From assembly GCA_030603665.1 (NCBI GenBank), contig JAUVXJ010000001.1, positions 124,001 to 188,000 on the forward strand: 64,000 bases of DNA, read 5' to 3'. The position numbers and the translations under genes are program-made. Positions 1 through 9,029 of this stretch are shown piece after piece. Under the pieces are notes generated by a model. The model searched no databases, was not told the DNA's origin, and worked only from the letters and a program-made list of their open reading frames with translations. Position 1 is the first letter of the stretch, and the number at the start of each line of letters is the position of its first letter. The stretch comes from Chloroflexota bacterium (lineage in GTDB: Bacteria; Chloroflexota; Anaerolineae; UBA7937; B3-Chlor).

Positions 1-3000
1 AGGACCTTAGCGTTTGGCACCTCTGTGCCGGGCGCGTACTTGCGGGACAAGGTGTCGGGCCACATCGTTTCGGCCATGAGTCGGTTGGAGAACCAATACA
101 GTTCATCTATGGCGCGCAGGTAGCTGGTGTCCATGCTTGGAGAGCGGAGCTCACCGCGCAGACTGTAGGGCATGCGTCCCGCATAGAACAGCGTGCCGTC
201 TTCCCAGGATAGGTGCTTGAAGCCACGCTGTGCACCGATGAGAGGCCTGATCTCATCTGGCAACTCCACCAACGTGCTGTGGGCCGGCCTGTCCGGAAGC
301 CAGACGCGTACCTTGCACTCCTCGCCCAGCTGATAGGCCTCCGGGGGCTTGTACAAACCTCTCCCTCCCACGCCTACGACGTGCACAATCCCGCGCGATG
401 GTTCGCTCCATCCGAGGGTCAAGAATACTCTAGCCTGCATCCGGTGGACCTCGCCCACGACCGCGTTGACTTCGTACCGACCCCCCGTGCGCGGCAGTTG
501 TTTGAGCACCGTGTTGAGGTGCTCCTCCACGACTGGCAAGCAGGACAGATAGACTCTTCGCCTGTGGCTGTCGATGGCTTCCACCTTGGCCTGCAACTCC
601 GTGCCCAGCGGAATCTGTTTCACTGCGTAGCCACGGCTCATGAAGCTTAGATTCTCAGGCTCGAGTAGGGTTTCAAGGCCCGAATCTGGCTCGCGAACCA
701 CCAGTGAGGTTAGCCAATCGCCGGGTCGTTCGTCATAGTCGACCGCAACCACCGTCACAGAATCGCCGGCACGGTGGCGTAGTGCAAACGCCTCGACAGG
801 ATCCTGTTCGGGCACCGGGGCTAAGACGATCACTGGTTGCGCAGGGTCATCGAACTCATGGTCTACGACTTCCGCAAGCAGCGTAGCGCCGGTGTCAAGC
901 ACGGGGCCTGCCGCAGCGAGATGGCATACGGTGCTGCCAGCCCAGGGTGTGGCGTCTTGGGCCCGAGAGGTGGTGGCTTCGCTCGCCTCTTGGAGCGGAG
1001 CACCGCAGCCACCGCAAAAGGACGAGCCAGGCCCGGTACGGCGCCCGCACTGTGGGCAGATGCGTTCTACAGCGGGTGTTCCCGCAGCAGATTCCCCGTT
1101 GGCGAAAACCGGCTGCCATCCCTGCTCGAGGAGCCCGACGTCTGATGACTCCCAGGTGTCGTCAGCAAGATGAACCCATGCTGGAATGGGATCCTCTTCG
1201 GGATTGGGGACGAGAACGTCCGCTCGCGTCAACACGGTATCGACAAGCTCGGTGCCCTCCGTGACCTCTGTCCCATCCACCGCCACGTCGACCTCGGGTT
1301 CCTCGCCATGAAAACCCTCGGCTATCTCCTGGGGAGGGCTCACGAAGCGCACAAGCTCCACCTCGGTCTGGCCTTGTGACGACTGGTCCGCGACTCTACA
1401 CTCGTATCGGCTGCCGACAGGGAAGACCTGATCGAGAAACAAACGTCCGGAAGTCGAGCCTGCTCCGCGTTTGCCGCCGTCGGTCGAGCGGGTATGTCGT
1501 GAGATGACTTGCCCCAGGGCCACCATGGAGTCCTTTGCAGACGCGGCCTCGTCAAACCATTCTGGCTTCACTACAGCCAAGTAGGATACGTGCATCACCG
1601 GCACCGGCGGGGTGTTGGGCTCGATGGGATGAACCAGCACCTGCTGCTTTCCACAGACGAACGCGTCTGGGCGGAGCCCGTAGCACGCCGAATCGAAGTT
1701 GATTTCGACGACCGGCCCAGGCTGGTGGACCGGATCTGCGGAGGTACTTGGTGCCGAATGCGGGCGGTAGCGACCGCTGGACATCTGCGGCGAGCCTGCT
1801 TCGACTCCATCCTGCACTGGCCCATCCAGCTCGTAGCTCCGTCCTGGGAGGCAAAACGCCATAACCATACGAACCTTGTCTAGGAGGTCGAAATCGACTG
1901 GTCGCCTTTCCTCTTCTTTCTTGTGGCCAGACAAGGCGTCCAATAGCGAATCGCGCTCCGGCTCGATTTTGTCTTCGAACAGGCTGTCATTGACAAAGAA
2001 GGCTTTGCCCCATGCCCTGCGCTCCGCCTTGCGGAAAGCGGACTCGGCGGTCACTAGCCATGGCTTCGCGGATTCCTCAAGGCCAAACTCAGCCACAACT
2101 GCCTGCAAGCCCGCGTAGGTCGGTGTGCCAGCAACGGCCTCCCCAAATGCTTCCACGCGAGGTCCTAGCACGGACTTCATGTCATCGCGCAATTCAGGGA
2201 TGAGATGTACCCATTCGCGCGGAATCGCCCATGTCGGGGCTAGCGGTCTCCCTTGCCAGCGGCCTTCGGACCAAGCCGTGTAAAGCTTGAGACAAAACTC
2301 GATATCGTCGTGGCACCCCTTCTTCATGGCCTGGTGAATGCAATCCACGGCACGCCGCGTGGTTGCATCCCACTTGTAGTCGGTATGCAGGAGATGACGG
2401 AGTCCTACATCCTTCATCATCGCTACTAGAGTGGCCATCTCGATGGCGCAGCAGAAACGATCTGCGGTGGCCATCAGGTGGGCCAGTGCGGGTTCCTCGC
2501 CAAATGACTGTAGCTCCAAACCATGTTCGGTCAGATCACTGCTTTGATCCAGCGCTCCGATTTGCTGAAGAGCACGAGGGGCGCGCTCTAGTTCCTCCAG
2601 TGGTGGCCGCTGTATCCAGTCAAAGCTCTTCAGATCATCAATCCCAGCAGCCTTGGCTGCAAGCACCACCGGTTCCAGGTCTGAACGCTGGATCTGTGGC
2701 TTTGTATACTCCGAGAAGAGCGTGGTGAATTGGTTTTCGGTGTAAAGACAGTGGGCTTGGCCATCTGTCACGCGCCCCGCGCGTCCCCAACGTTGCGTGC
2801 ATCCGGCCTGGCTGTGCAGCACGGTCACAACCTGCTTGGTCTGGCTGATCGAGTTCCATTGCGCTTCATTGATCAGACCGCTGTCCACCACGTAGACGAT
2901 GTCCTCGACGGTCAGCGACGTCTCTGCGACGTTTGTGGTCACGACCACTCGCCTGCGCGATGGGTCCGCTTTCTTGAGCAATGCCAGGTTCTGGTCATCC

Positions 3001-4142
3001 TGGGGCAGCCTGGTATACAGCGGGCGCACATCTGTGTTTCTCAGTTCCTCGTTGTTCTTCACGGCCCGCGTGATGGCTGCCACGGTATCCTGGATAGGCT
3101 TCTCCCCCTGCAAGAACGCCAGGATGTCGCCAGCAGGCTTGTTACCGGCTGCCATTTCTTTCAGCAGCCAAGCCACCTTACGTGCCACATCCTCGGGGAT
3201 GCTCCGGCGCAGCTTAGGGAGCGTCTCGTAGGGCAGAGAAGAAGACTCGTCCGCGAAGAATTTATCCACTTTGTACTTACGTCCGCCCTGGAACTCGATC
3301 AGTCTCGCCGTCTCCAGGCCAAAGTAGTTGACGAACAGGCCCGAATCGATGGTCGCGCTGGCGACGATCAGCTTCAGATTGGGATATCTGGGCAGAAGCT
3401 TCTTTAGAAGGCCGAGGATGAGATCGATGTTAAGACTGCGCTCATGGGCCTCGTCGATCATGATGACGCTTAGGTTGGCAATCTGGCCGCTGACAATCCA
3501 GTTTATCAGCGTGCCATCTGTGACATACACTAGGCGATTGCGCCAATCAGAATAGGGGTGATCCTTGTAGCGGAAGCCAACATCAAAGCCGGACCCGATG
3601 CTCGATCCGTACAAGTCTTTGGCCACGTAGGCAGCAATGTTCCGAGTCGCCTGGATGCGCGGCTGGGTGATGAGGATCTGACCATGCCGGGTGAACAAGT
3701 CCGGAGGCATGCCTGCTGGAGGGTTGAGAAGTCGGTATGGGAGTGCCGTAGACTTGCCTGAGCCGGTGGGCCCAACCACAACCGCCACCTGGTGTTTGGG
3801 ATCGGTGAGCCATTCGAACAATGCCCGGATGTCATCGTCTGTCACACCGAACTTGGCAGGATCGAATCCAGATGGCAGGCGCAGCGCGGTGTGCTCTCTA
3901 GGATGGTGGGACAGGGCTCCCAGTTCGCCGGGATGAATGTGAGAGGTATCCGCATTTGCGCGAGGCTTCAGCTCAAAGTAAGGCAGCCCCATGAGAGCGG
4001 TCTGCCGGTTGTGTTTCTTGCGACAGTCGGGGCATCTCTCCGGCCGTGACTGCCCGCGTTCCGCTCCAGCCTGATAGGACCAGTCGGAGTACCCGAACTC
4101 CTCCCCGCAGTCCTTGCAGTGGACCCTCCATTCCTTCGCCAT
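1..4142 (-). CDS. DEAH-box RNA helicase-like protein with zinc finger and S1-like C-terminus (3' end outside window)
   Basis: The frame is open from ATG 4142 to the left edge (1380 codons, no stop), so the C-terminus lies outside. I see an N-terminal four-cysteine zinc finger (C9, C12, C37, C40), Walker A GPTGSGK (124-130), DEAH at 230-233 within DEAHERSL, the motif VVTTNVAETS, and QRWGRAGR (450-457), followed by an HA2-like stretch (GALD..LT). This is the HrpA/DEAH RNA helicase architecture. A second zinc ribbon (C1029, C1032, C1043, C1046) and an S1/OB-like segment near residues 1178-1200 suggest nucleic-acid binding. The start is supported by AAAGGTGAG just upstream. It follows the 414-residue gene by 20 bp, so it is probably cotranscribed with it. 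HrpA proteins are about 1300 aa; this one is longer and the zinc modules are unusual. ATP-dependent RNA (or RNA:DNA) unwinding is inferred; the physiological role is unknown. Confidence 0.9.
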   Translation of the reverse strand, partial: MAKEWRVHCKDCGEEFGYSDWSYQAGAERGQSRPERCPDCRKKHNRQTALMGLPYFELKPRANADTSHIHPGELGALSHHPREHTALRLPSGFDPAKFGVTDDDIRALFEWLTDPKHQVAVVVGPTGSGKSTALPYRLLNPPAGMPPDLFTRHGQILITQPRIQATRNIAAYVAKDLYGSSIGSGFDVGFRYKDHPYSDWRNRLVYVTDGTLINWIVSGQIANLSVIMIDEAHERSLNIDLILGLLKKLLPRYPNLKLIVASATIDSGLFVNYFGLETARLIEFQGGRKYKVDKFFADESSSLPYETLPKLRRSIPEDVARKVAWLLKEMAAGNKPAGDILAFLQGEKPIQDTVAAITRAVKNNEELRNTDVRPLYTRLPQDDQNLALLKKADPSRRRVVVTTNVAETSLTVEDIVYVVDSGLINEAQWNSISQTKQVVTVLHSQAGCTQRWGRAGRVTDGQAHCLYTENQFTTLFSEYTKPQIQRSDLEPVVLAAKAAGIDDLKSFDWIQRPPLEELERAPRALQQIGALDQSSDLTEHGLELQSFGEEPALAHLMATADRFCCAIEMATLVAMMKDVGLRHLLHTDYKWDATTRRAVDCIHQAMKKGCHDDIEFCLKLYTAWSEGRWQGRPLAPTWAIPREWVHLIPELRDDMKSVLGPRVEAFGEAVAGTPTYAGLQAVVAEFGLEESAKPWLVTAESAFRKAERRAWGKAFFVNDSLFEDKIEPERDSLLDALSGHKKEEERRPVDFDLLDKVRMVMAFCLPGRSYELDGPVQDGVEAGSPQMSSGRYRPHSAPSTSADPVHQPGPVVEINFDSACYGLRPDAFVCGKQQVLVHPIEPNTPPVPVMHVSYLAVVKPEWFDEAASAKDSMVALGQVISRHTRSTDGGKRGAGSTSGRLFLDQVFPVGSRYECRVADQSSQGQTEVELVRFVSPPQEIAEGFHGEEPEVDVAVDGTEVTEGTELVDTVLTRADVLVPNPEEDPIPAWVHLADDTWESSDVGLLEQGWQPVFANGESAAGTPAVERICPQCGRRTGPGSSFCGGCGAPLQEASEATTSRAQDATPWAGSTVCHLAAAGPVLDTGATLLAEVVDHEFDDPAQPVIVLAPVPEQDPVEAFALRHRAGDSVTVVAVDYDERPGDWLTSLVVREPDSGLETLLEPENLSFMSRGYAVKQIPLGTELQAKVEAIDSHRRRVYLSCLPVVEEHLNTVLKQLPRTGGRYEVNAVVGEVHRMQARVFLTLGWSEPSRGIVHVVGVGGRGLYKPPEAYQLGEECKVRVWLPDRPAHSTLVELPDEIRPLIGAQRGFKHLSWEDGTLFYAGRMPYSLRGELRSPSMDTSYLRAIDELYWFSNRLMAETMWPDTLSRKYAPGTEVPNAKV

Positions 4143-4162
4143 TCTGGCTCACCTTTCCCGGA

Positions 4163-5407
4163 TCAAACCCAAGCCCTTCCCTGCTGATAGCCACGTCTAC
4201 CCCTGTAATAGTGAGGGATGACCGCTATGGAAGGCAGCGAACTGTCCCGAAAGAGGAGTTCGTCGATGAGAGCGCGGTAGAACCCAATGACCGCGGGCTG
4301 AAGGCCTGTCTGGTAGAAGAACAGCGTGAGATCGCCTTGAGTTCGTGACTGCTGCAACTGTTTCCGTGTCTGTGAGTAGCAGAACTCATCGGTCTCTGAG
4401 AAGGCGCGTGCTTTGGAGACCTCGCGGTTGCGGAACCAGGCCATGTCCACGTCGTGATCCATGCCCAGGTGTCGCATGCTCAGCATCGCGGCCCTTAGTG
4501 GCTGCACATGGGCGAGGCTGGCCGAATCCACAGGTTCCCGCCGCGGAAGGCAGCGAAGGGGCAATGGTTTTCCTTGCGAACCATCGGTGTATATGACTTG
4601 TATGTACACCGGTTCTTCAACTTTGCCCGATTCGGAGTAGGCGAACTCATTGAGCACCTCAGTAATGACATTGTGTGGCTGATTGCTAAAGTTCACTGCG
4701 CCAGGTCGTCCCTGCCGAGCTAGACGAACAGCGTTCTCCACACGCTCGCGCAGAATCTCCGCGGCGTTGCGGCCTTCGTTGTCAAAGACCCCCTCGTCCA
4801 TCTCTATTGCCTGGGATCCCAGAAGCGCCGCCTCCTCGACAGCGGTCTGGGGCGCAGCGGCCGGCAGAGGCTCTTCGAAATGGTATGGATCCTGCAGTTC
4901 GACGACCCCACAAGCATGTTGCCGGGCGAGGCGGAAGAACGTAGTTCGCCGTTGGATCTCCGCGTGGTCGGCCAAGCCCATATCGGAGGCAAGCGACGAG
5001 AAGGCCGCGACGTGCGCCTCAACCATCGGCGGCGGGAAAAACGTGGCGCCAAGGCGCATCTCCATCGACCTGGCCCTTACCTCGCGAAGCATCAGGTCTA
5101 CCGCATCCAGGTACTCTTGACCCAAGAAGCAGACGGGCAAGCGAAAGGCATCGAGAGCCAGGCGGAATGCACCCGGATCCGATACAGGCGCATGGATAGG
5201 CAGCTTAAGAGCGGCTTCGAGTCGTGCGCAGCAGAGGGTGTAGCGCGCGCGCTCGTTGTCCAGATTGACCCCCTTGCCAAGTCGGCGCTCGATGCCCAAG
5301 GCATCTGCCACGAACGACCGAATGGCAATGTCCTGGTCGCCCCACTGCACATCCTGCTCCCAGACAATCGATGGCAAGGCACACAGGGTGAACCGCGCTG
5401 TGATCAT
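4163..5407 (-). CDS. Unrecognised 414-aa protein in helicase/SUKH operon
   Basis: This is a soluble, mixed-composition protein with no signal peptide or membrane segment. I do not recognise its family. The N-terminal third is helical-looking and Leu/Ala/Arg rich. The middle (about 185-215) is acidic and Glu/Ala rich. The C-terminal third contains a stretch TDGSQGKPLPLRCLPRRE and a conserved-looking end with FFYQTG and a basic Arg/Tyr-rich tail. Its ATG overlaps the stop of the upstream SUKH gene in an ATGA (5404-5407), and the helicase gene starts 20 bp downstream. This makes translational coupling and joint function with these two very likely. A partner or adaptor of the helicase is a guess from context only. 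Confidence 0.8.
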   Translation of the reverse strand: MITARFTLCALPSIVWEQDVQWGDQDIAIRSFVADALGIERRLGKGVNLDNERARYTLCCARLEAALKLPIHAPVSDPGAFRLALDAFRLPVCFLGQEYLDAVDLMLREVRARSMEMRLGATFFPPPMVEAHVAAFSSLASDMGLADHAEIQRRTTFFRLARQHACGVVELQDPYHFEEPLPAAAPQTAVEEAALLGSQAIEMDEGVFDNEGRNAAEILRERVENAVRLARQGRPGAVNFSNQPHNVITEVLNEFAYSESGKVEEPVYIQVIYTDGSQGKPLPLRCLPRREPVDSASLAHVQPLRAAMLSMRHLGMDHDVDMAWFRNREVSKARAFSETDEFCYSQTRKQLQQSRTQGDLTLFFYQTGLQPAVIGFYRALIDELLFRDSSLPSIAVIPHYYRGRRGYQQGRAWV

Positions 5408-7026
5408 TCTCTCATTATCCTGCTGCTCGAAAGCCTCCTAGCGGCATCCGCATCCAGAGACACGGTTGTGTCAGGACAGACCATGATATCGACGTTGAGG
5501 GCGTGAGCCTTGTCTGCGAATTCATCCCGCGAACGTTGTGAGAGGTTATCGAAATCACGCGGTACAAGCACGGAGACCCGGGCCGCCGTGCCCTGGCCTT
5601 GGAGCGAAGCCAAGCACTCTGCGGCCAGGTCGAGATCCTGCTGAAGATGGACAGTCAGATCCTCGGTCTCTCGAGCTCTAAGCAGAGCAATCAACTGGAC
5701 TCCCGCGGGCAGACCGGCGGTATCCTGCGATTGCCCAACGACCCATGGAACAGGCATTTGCTCGGTCGAACAATACACCTTGGCGTAGTACGTTGGATCA
5801 AATGCTACCTCCAAGGGCCTGACATCATCCTCAAGGTCGAGTGCTTCGTCGGCGTCGCCACGCAGACGCTTAGCCAACTTCCGATCAAGCAACCCACCCA
5901 TCACCGAGGCGCGGGCGTGGGCGAGATCGCTCTGATAGAGGTGTCGCTGTTCGGGTTGAGCGTCGCCACCAAGAATGCTATCGCCGCGAGGAGCACCAAG
6001 AACGATAGTCTCCAATTCCGCACGCGTCCATAGGCCGTGATGAACCGCGTAGCATGCCCTTTCTTCCGACAACCTAGCAACTCTGGCTAGCCCCTGGATC
6101 TCATCTCTTAGTGCAGGACTGAAGTCGGTTAGGGCGACATATAGGCTTCTAGCCTCCAGGGGGGTGATACGACCATCGGCCGCGTGTTCCAACACGACTC
6201 CATAGGCATCACACAAATCGCATAACGCACGGGGGACGTGCCCGTCCTCGACGTTCGTGCTGAACCTGATTTCCATCGAGCCGCCGCACTTGTACGCCTC
6301 CGAAAGTAGGAAGGAAGCCATCCACTTGGCGCCGCTGCCAGGCTCGTACTCTGGCACGTCCGACGTGAGGCAGACATCCACTTCCAGGCAGTTATTGTCG
6401 ATGGAGTGCCGTACAACCGCGAGACCTAGCACCACGTCTTGCGAGCAAAAGCGAAATGGGCGCCAGATGTGATTCCTGGGGAGTTTCCCCTGGGATAGGT
6501 AATCTGTTTCGAACTTCGCTACGTGTTGTTCTAGGATGCTGAGGGCGGCCCTTCGGTGCTTGAACTCAGTCAACGTTTCGGAAAGATATGCTGCAAAACC
6601 CTCGCTCAAGAAAACAGGGTTCTGCTCGTCTTCTTGTGGGTCAAACTTCCACAAGACGACAGGTGCTTCACTGCTCTTCGATTCGGCGCTCTGGCATTCG
6701 ATACAAGCAACCGCTCCTGATTCAGCCAGATCTCGAATTGGGATCAGGCTCCTTGGCATCTCTGGAAACACTTCCCACAAACCTCTGAGCGCCCACACTA
6801 TGGATGGTTCAGAGTCTACCGGATAGCTTATCCCATATACGCGCACCTGCCCTATGGTGATTGCCCCGTAGCGACTCAAGAAGGCCCTGTACTCCTCTGG
6901 AAATCTGACGCCCAATACATCTTCGACCTTGTCGATTCCTTCCATCGGTACGCTGCCGACCGAGCTGACCTCATCCCCGAAAGAGTCAATTAGGGCGAAC
7001 AGCCTCTCAACGGATTGCATCGTCAT
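5404..7026 (-). CDS. SUKH (SMI1/KNR4)-domain protein with unknown C-terminal region
   Basis: Residues about 1-160 have the SMI1/KNR4 (SUKH) pattern: an early helix, then a segment with GVRFPEEYRAFLSRYG, then hydrophobic strands around VYGISYP and VVLWKF, and a closing helix FAAYLSETL. SUKH domains are known mainly as immunity proteins of bacterial toxins and as adaptor domains. The remaining ~380 residues are unrecognised. They include a cysteine-containing strand region (about 200-290), an acidic linker, and a C-terminal alpha/beta segment ending in a region like VSVLVPRDF and VDIMVCPDT. An in-frame TTG lies at 7041; I prefer ATG 7026, though no strong Shine-Dalgarno is visible. It overlaps the next gene by 4 bp. 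The length (540 aa) is far more than the usual single-domain SUKH protein. Confidence 0.8.
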   Translation of the reverse strand: MTMQSVERLFALIDSFGDEVSSVGSVPMEGIDKVEDVLGVRFPEEYRAFLSRYGAITIGQVRVYGISYPVDSEPSIVWALRGLWEVFPEMPRSLIPIRDLAESGAVACIECQSAESKSSEAPVVLWKFDPQEDEQNPVFLSEGFAAYLSETLTEFKHRRAALSILEQHVAKFETDYLSQGKLPRNHIWRPFRFCSQDVVLGLAVVRHSIDNNCLEVDVCLTSDVPEYEPGSGAKWMASFLLSEAYKCGGSMEIRFSTNVEDGHVPRALCDLCDAYGVVLEHAADGRITPLEARSLYVALTDFSPALRDEIQGLARVARLSEERACYAVHHGLWTRAELETIVLGAPRGDSILGGDAQPEQRHLYQSDLAHARASVMGGLLDRKLAKRLRGDADEALDLEDDVRPLEVAFDPTYYAKVYCSTEQMPVPWVVGQSQDTAGLPAGVQLIALLRARETEDLTVHLQQDLDLAAECLASLQGQGTAARVSVLVPRDFDNLSQRSRDEFADKAHALNVDIMVCPDTTVSLDADAARRLSSSRIMRE

Positions 7027-7092
7027 GTATATGCTACTCAATCCCTTTTGTGTGGACGTGGTGTCAGGTACTGCTGCAACAGGACATGACCA

Positions 7093-7419
7093 TCATCTGC
7101 TTGACCGTAGTGAACTAATCGCCTCAACCAGGTCATCAATAATGGACTGGCCAGTCCTGTGGCGATCGGTGTGGCTGCCTCTCGACCCCCTAGCCGTGCT
7201 GTAGTGGGTACGAGACGTTTCCTTGGCACCCGTTGAGCTGTAGTACTCCGTGTGATGCGGATACTTGGTAGTCTGCCCAGCAACTCGCGTCACTCGGGTA
7301 ATTCTCCCAGATGCATATTGGACGACCTTTTCGTCATATCGTTTGTCGGAGGGCACAGGCGTCCAAGCAGCACGCATCTGTGCCATGTTCTTACCCGATA
7401 CATAATTGCCGCAGCCCAT
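7093..7419 (-). CDS. Small basic hypothetical protein (108 aa)
   Basis: A Ser/Thr/Arg/His-rich small protein without membrane segments and with no family I recognise. Start ATG 7419 is chosen because AAAGGAG sits 8 nt upstream; an in-frame GTG at 7425 would be too close to it. The middle (MRAAWTPVPSDKRYDEKVV) looks structured, while the C-terminal half is low complexity and ends in a short helix (IIDDLVEAISSL). It lies 66 bp upstream of the SUKH gene on the same strand and may be the first gene of that operon. It is small enough to be a toxin, antitoxin or regulatory peptide, but nothing in the sequence proves this. Confidence 0.6.
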   Translation of the reverse strand: MGCGNYVSGKNMAQMRAAWTPVPSDKRYDEKVVQYASGRITRVTRVAGQTTKYPHHTEYYSSTGAKETSRTHYSTARGSRGSHTDRHRTGQSIIDDLVEAISSLRSSR

Positions 7420-7434
7420 TGTCACGGCTCCTTT

Positions 7435-8355
7435 CTGGCAGCCTCATCGTTGCCTTCTCCAATCGACAGCAAAGCCTATCTCGTGAACCAAGTCCGAAGT
7501 TGGATCTACATAGTCCTACGCCTAGAGTCTGCAGTTCTCATCGTGGTACCAATCTGGTTGGCTATCTTCACAGCCTTGTTGGGGCGAGCTGTAGGAACAT
7601 GTTGGCGTTCCTCGGTTCGAGCCAATGATAGTCCGTCCAGATCGTGTCCCCGGACTAGCCCTAGTGATTTGGTCTCCGTGGGAGACGAGAGACAGCCTGC
7701 GGTGTGAGGATGCGAAGGCACGGAATGATACTCCAGATGCGCGAACACTGTCAAATGCCGTGGACAGGCACGGCGACGCGAATTCGCAACCCGCCCCCGG
7801 GTCTCGCTACCGCGTGAGTTCGATCTCATCGCAGAACAACGGCACCTTTATATCGAACCCCCCTGGGGGCACTGATACAAAGGACCCGTCGCGAGCGGGA
7901 ACGTGTACCAGACACTGGCCCGCTATTGGTCTGCCTCGGTTCGGTCCACGAAGCCCCAAAGTAGCTTCCGCTTAGCCCGACATCCGCCGTGGTCAACCCC
8001 TGTCGCATCTCCGAAAGCGCTTCCTCCTCCAACAGCGGGTCCGTACGTCCGGGGTCCACGTGATCTAGTCCGCGCCCATGGCAGCGAGGTGGTGCTCGTC
8101 AAAGCGGGGATAGACGAAGGCAACGCTAGTCCTCAGCAACAGGACACGGCCTCACCGTGCGGGGGTTGGCTGTCGAAGAAGTGCGGGAAAGAGCGGCCTG
8201 AGACTTTCGTCACAGACAGGCGCGCGCCTGTATTGTATTATGGTATCATACGGGCAATGGACGGTCTCGCTTCTTCTCACAGGAGCGCAGCGAAGTAGTG
8301 AGACAACTCAGCGGCAGCTGAAGCCACTGGCATGGACTGAATTCGGCCTGGAGCC
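7435..8355. other. Long gene-poor stretch between helicase operon and selenoprotein
   Basis: About 920 bases without a supportable gene. The open frames here have shadow-like composition and no ribosome binding sites. On the minus strand, a 54-codon open segment ending in a stop at 7807-7809 has protein-like composition (PPGGFDIKVPLFCDE) but begins after a stop and has no start codon, so it could be a gene relic. The right end is AT-rich around 8230-8255 and may hold the promoter of the plus-strand selenoprotein gene. Confidence 0.4.
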
Positions 8356-8367
8356 GAAGGAGGAGAC

Positions 8368-8964
8368 ATGGAGAGAACCCCCAGCACCGGGAAGACCCTG
8401 GAGGAGCTGACCCAGCGGGCCAGACGCATGGCCCTGCGCTACGCTGAGATCAGCCCCTATCGCCTCAACCCCGACCAGGATGTTTGGGAGGGGATCGTCA
8501 AGGGCATAGGCAGGCAAGCGCATACCTTCGGCTGGCCCTACTGTCCTTGACAAGAGCGGGATGGCGATCCCGTGGAGGATCGCAAATACATCTGCCCCTG
8601 CTACCGTCACAAGGACGACATCGCCGCGACCGGCCACTGCATCTGCCACCTTTTTGTGAGCAGTGACTATCATCGGCCGGAGATCGAGGCCCCTCCTGAG
8701 CCATCTGAGGGCACCGCGTGGCCTCACATCGTTGTATACGGCGCTTCCTGGTGCAAGGACACTCTCCGCAGCAGGAGATACCTCAATGACCACGGTGTTC
8801 CGTACACGCTAGTGGATGTGGACCAGGATCCGGAGGCAGCCCGCCAGGTGAAGGAGTGGAACCAGGGGTACGTATCCACTCCCACCATCGATATCGATGG
8901 GCAGATCGTGAGTGTGCCCTCAGATGAGGAACTGGGGGAGATCCTGGGCATCGAGGGTGGATGA
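8368..8964 (+). CDS. Selenocysteine-containing ferredoxin:thioredoxin reductase catalytic domain fused to glutaredoxin
   Basis: One frame runs from ATG 8368 (AAGGAGGAG just upstream) to the stop at 8964 with a single internal TGA at 8548-8550. Residues 1-100 are an FTR catalytic (beta) domain: C59-P-U61, C76-P-C78, C91-I-C93, then HLFV. The family pattern is CPC...CPC...CHC; in plant-type FTR the second Cys of the first CPC (Cys57 in Synechocystis) is the substrate-attacking residue and the last Cys of CHC its partner, while the other four bind a [4Fe-4S] cluster. The TGA falls exactly on that nucleophile. Residues 118-198 are a glutaredoxin domain with C129-K-D-T132 and a cis-proline motif STPT. 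A hairpin follows the TGA. I read TGA as selenocysteine (198 aa). A sequencing error or nonsense mutation is less likely because the frame stays intact on both sides. Role: reduces disulfides or selenenylsulfides using ferredoxin-type electrons. Confidence 0.85.
8557..8572 (+). promoter_or_regulatory. Candidate bacterial SECIS hairpin of the FTR-glutaredoxin gene
   Basis: A perfect 6-bp stem (CGGGAT at 8557-8562, ATCCCG at 8567-8572) closes a GGCG loop whose first base is G, as in bacterial SECIS apical loops. The loop begins 13 nt after the in-frame TGA (8548-8550), slightly closer than the spacing usually quoted. It would recruit SelB to decode the UGA. Confidence 0.6.
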
Positions 8965-9029
8965 AGCACTCTGGCGAATCGTTGTGTTCTTCCGGCGCGC
9001 CGCCCGATTCCCATGAGTGTTTCCCGCGC

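Noticed and set aside
2730-3407. Plus-strand 225-codon ORF inside the helicase gene
   Set aside because: The opposite frame carries helicase motifs (DEAH, QRWGRAGR) and is open for over 4 kb; the plus ORF is a shadow.
8368-8550. Two separate genes (a 60-aa ORF and a GTG-start ORF at 8572) instead of one UGA-containing gene
   Set aside because: Both parts belong to one FTR catalytic domain, are in the same frame, and the TGA falls on the expected catalytic Cys; two independent genes would split the domain in its active site.
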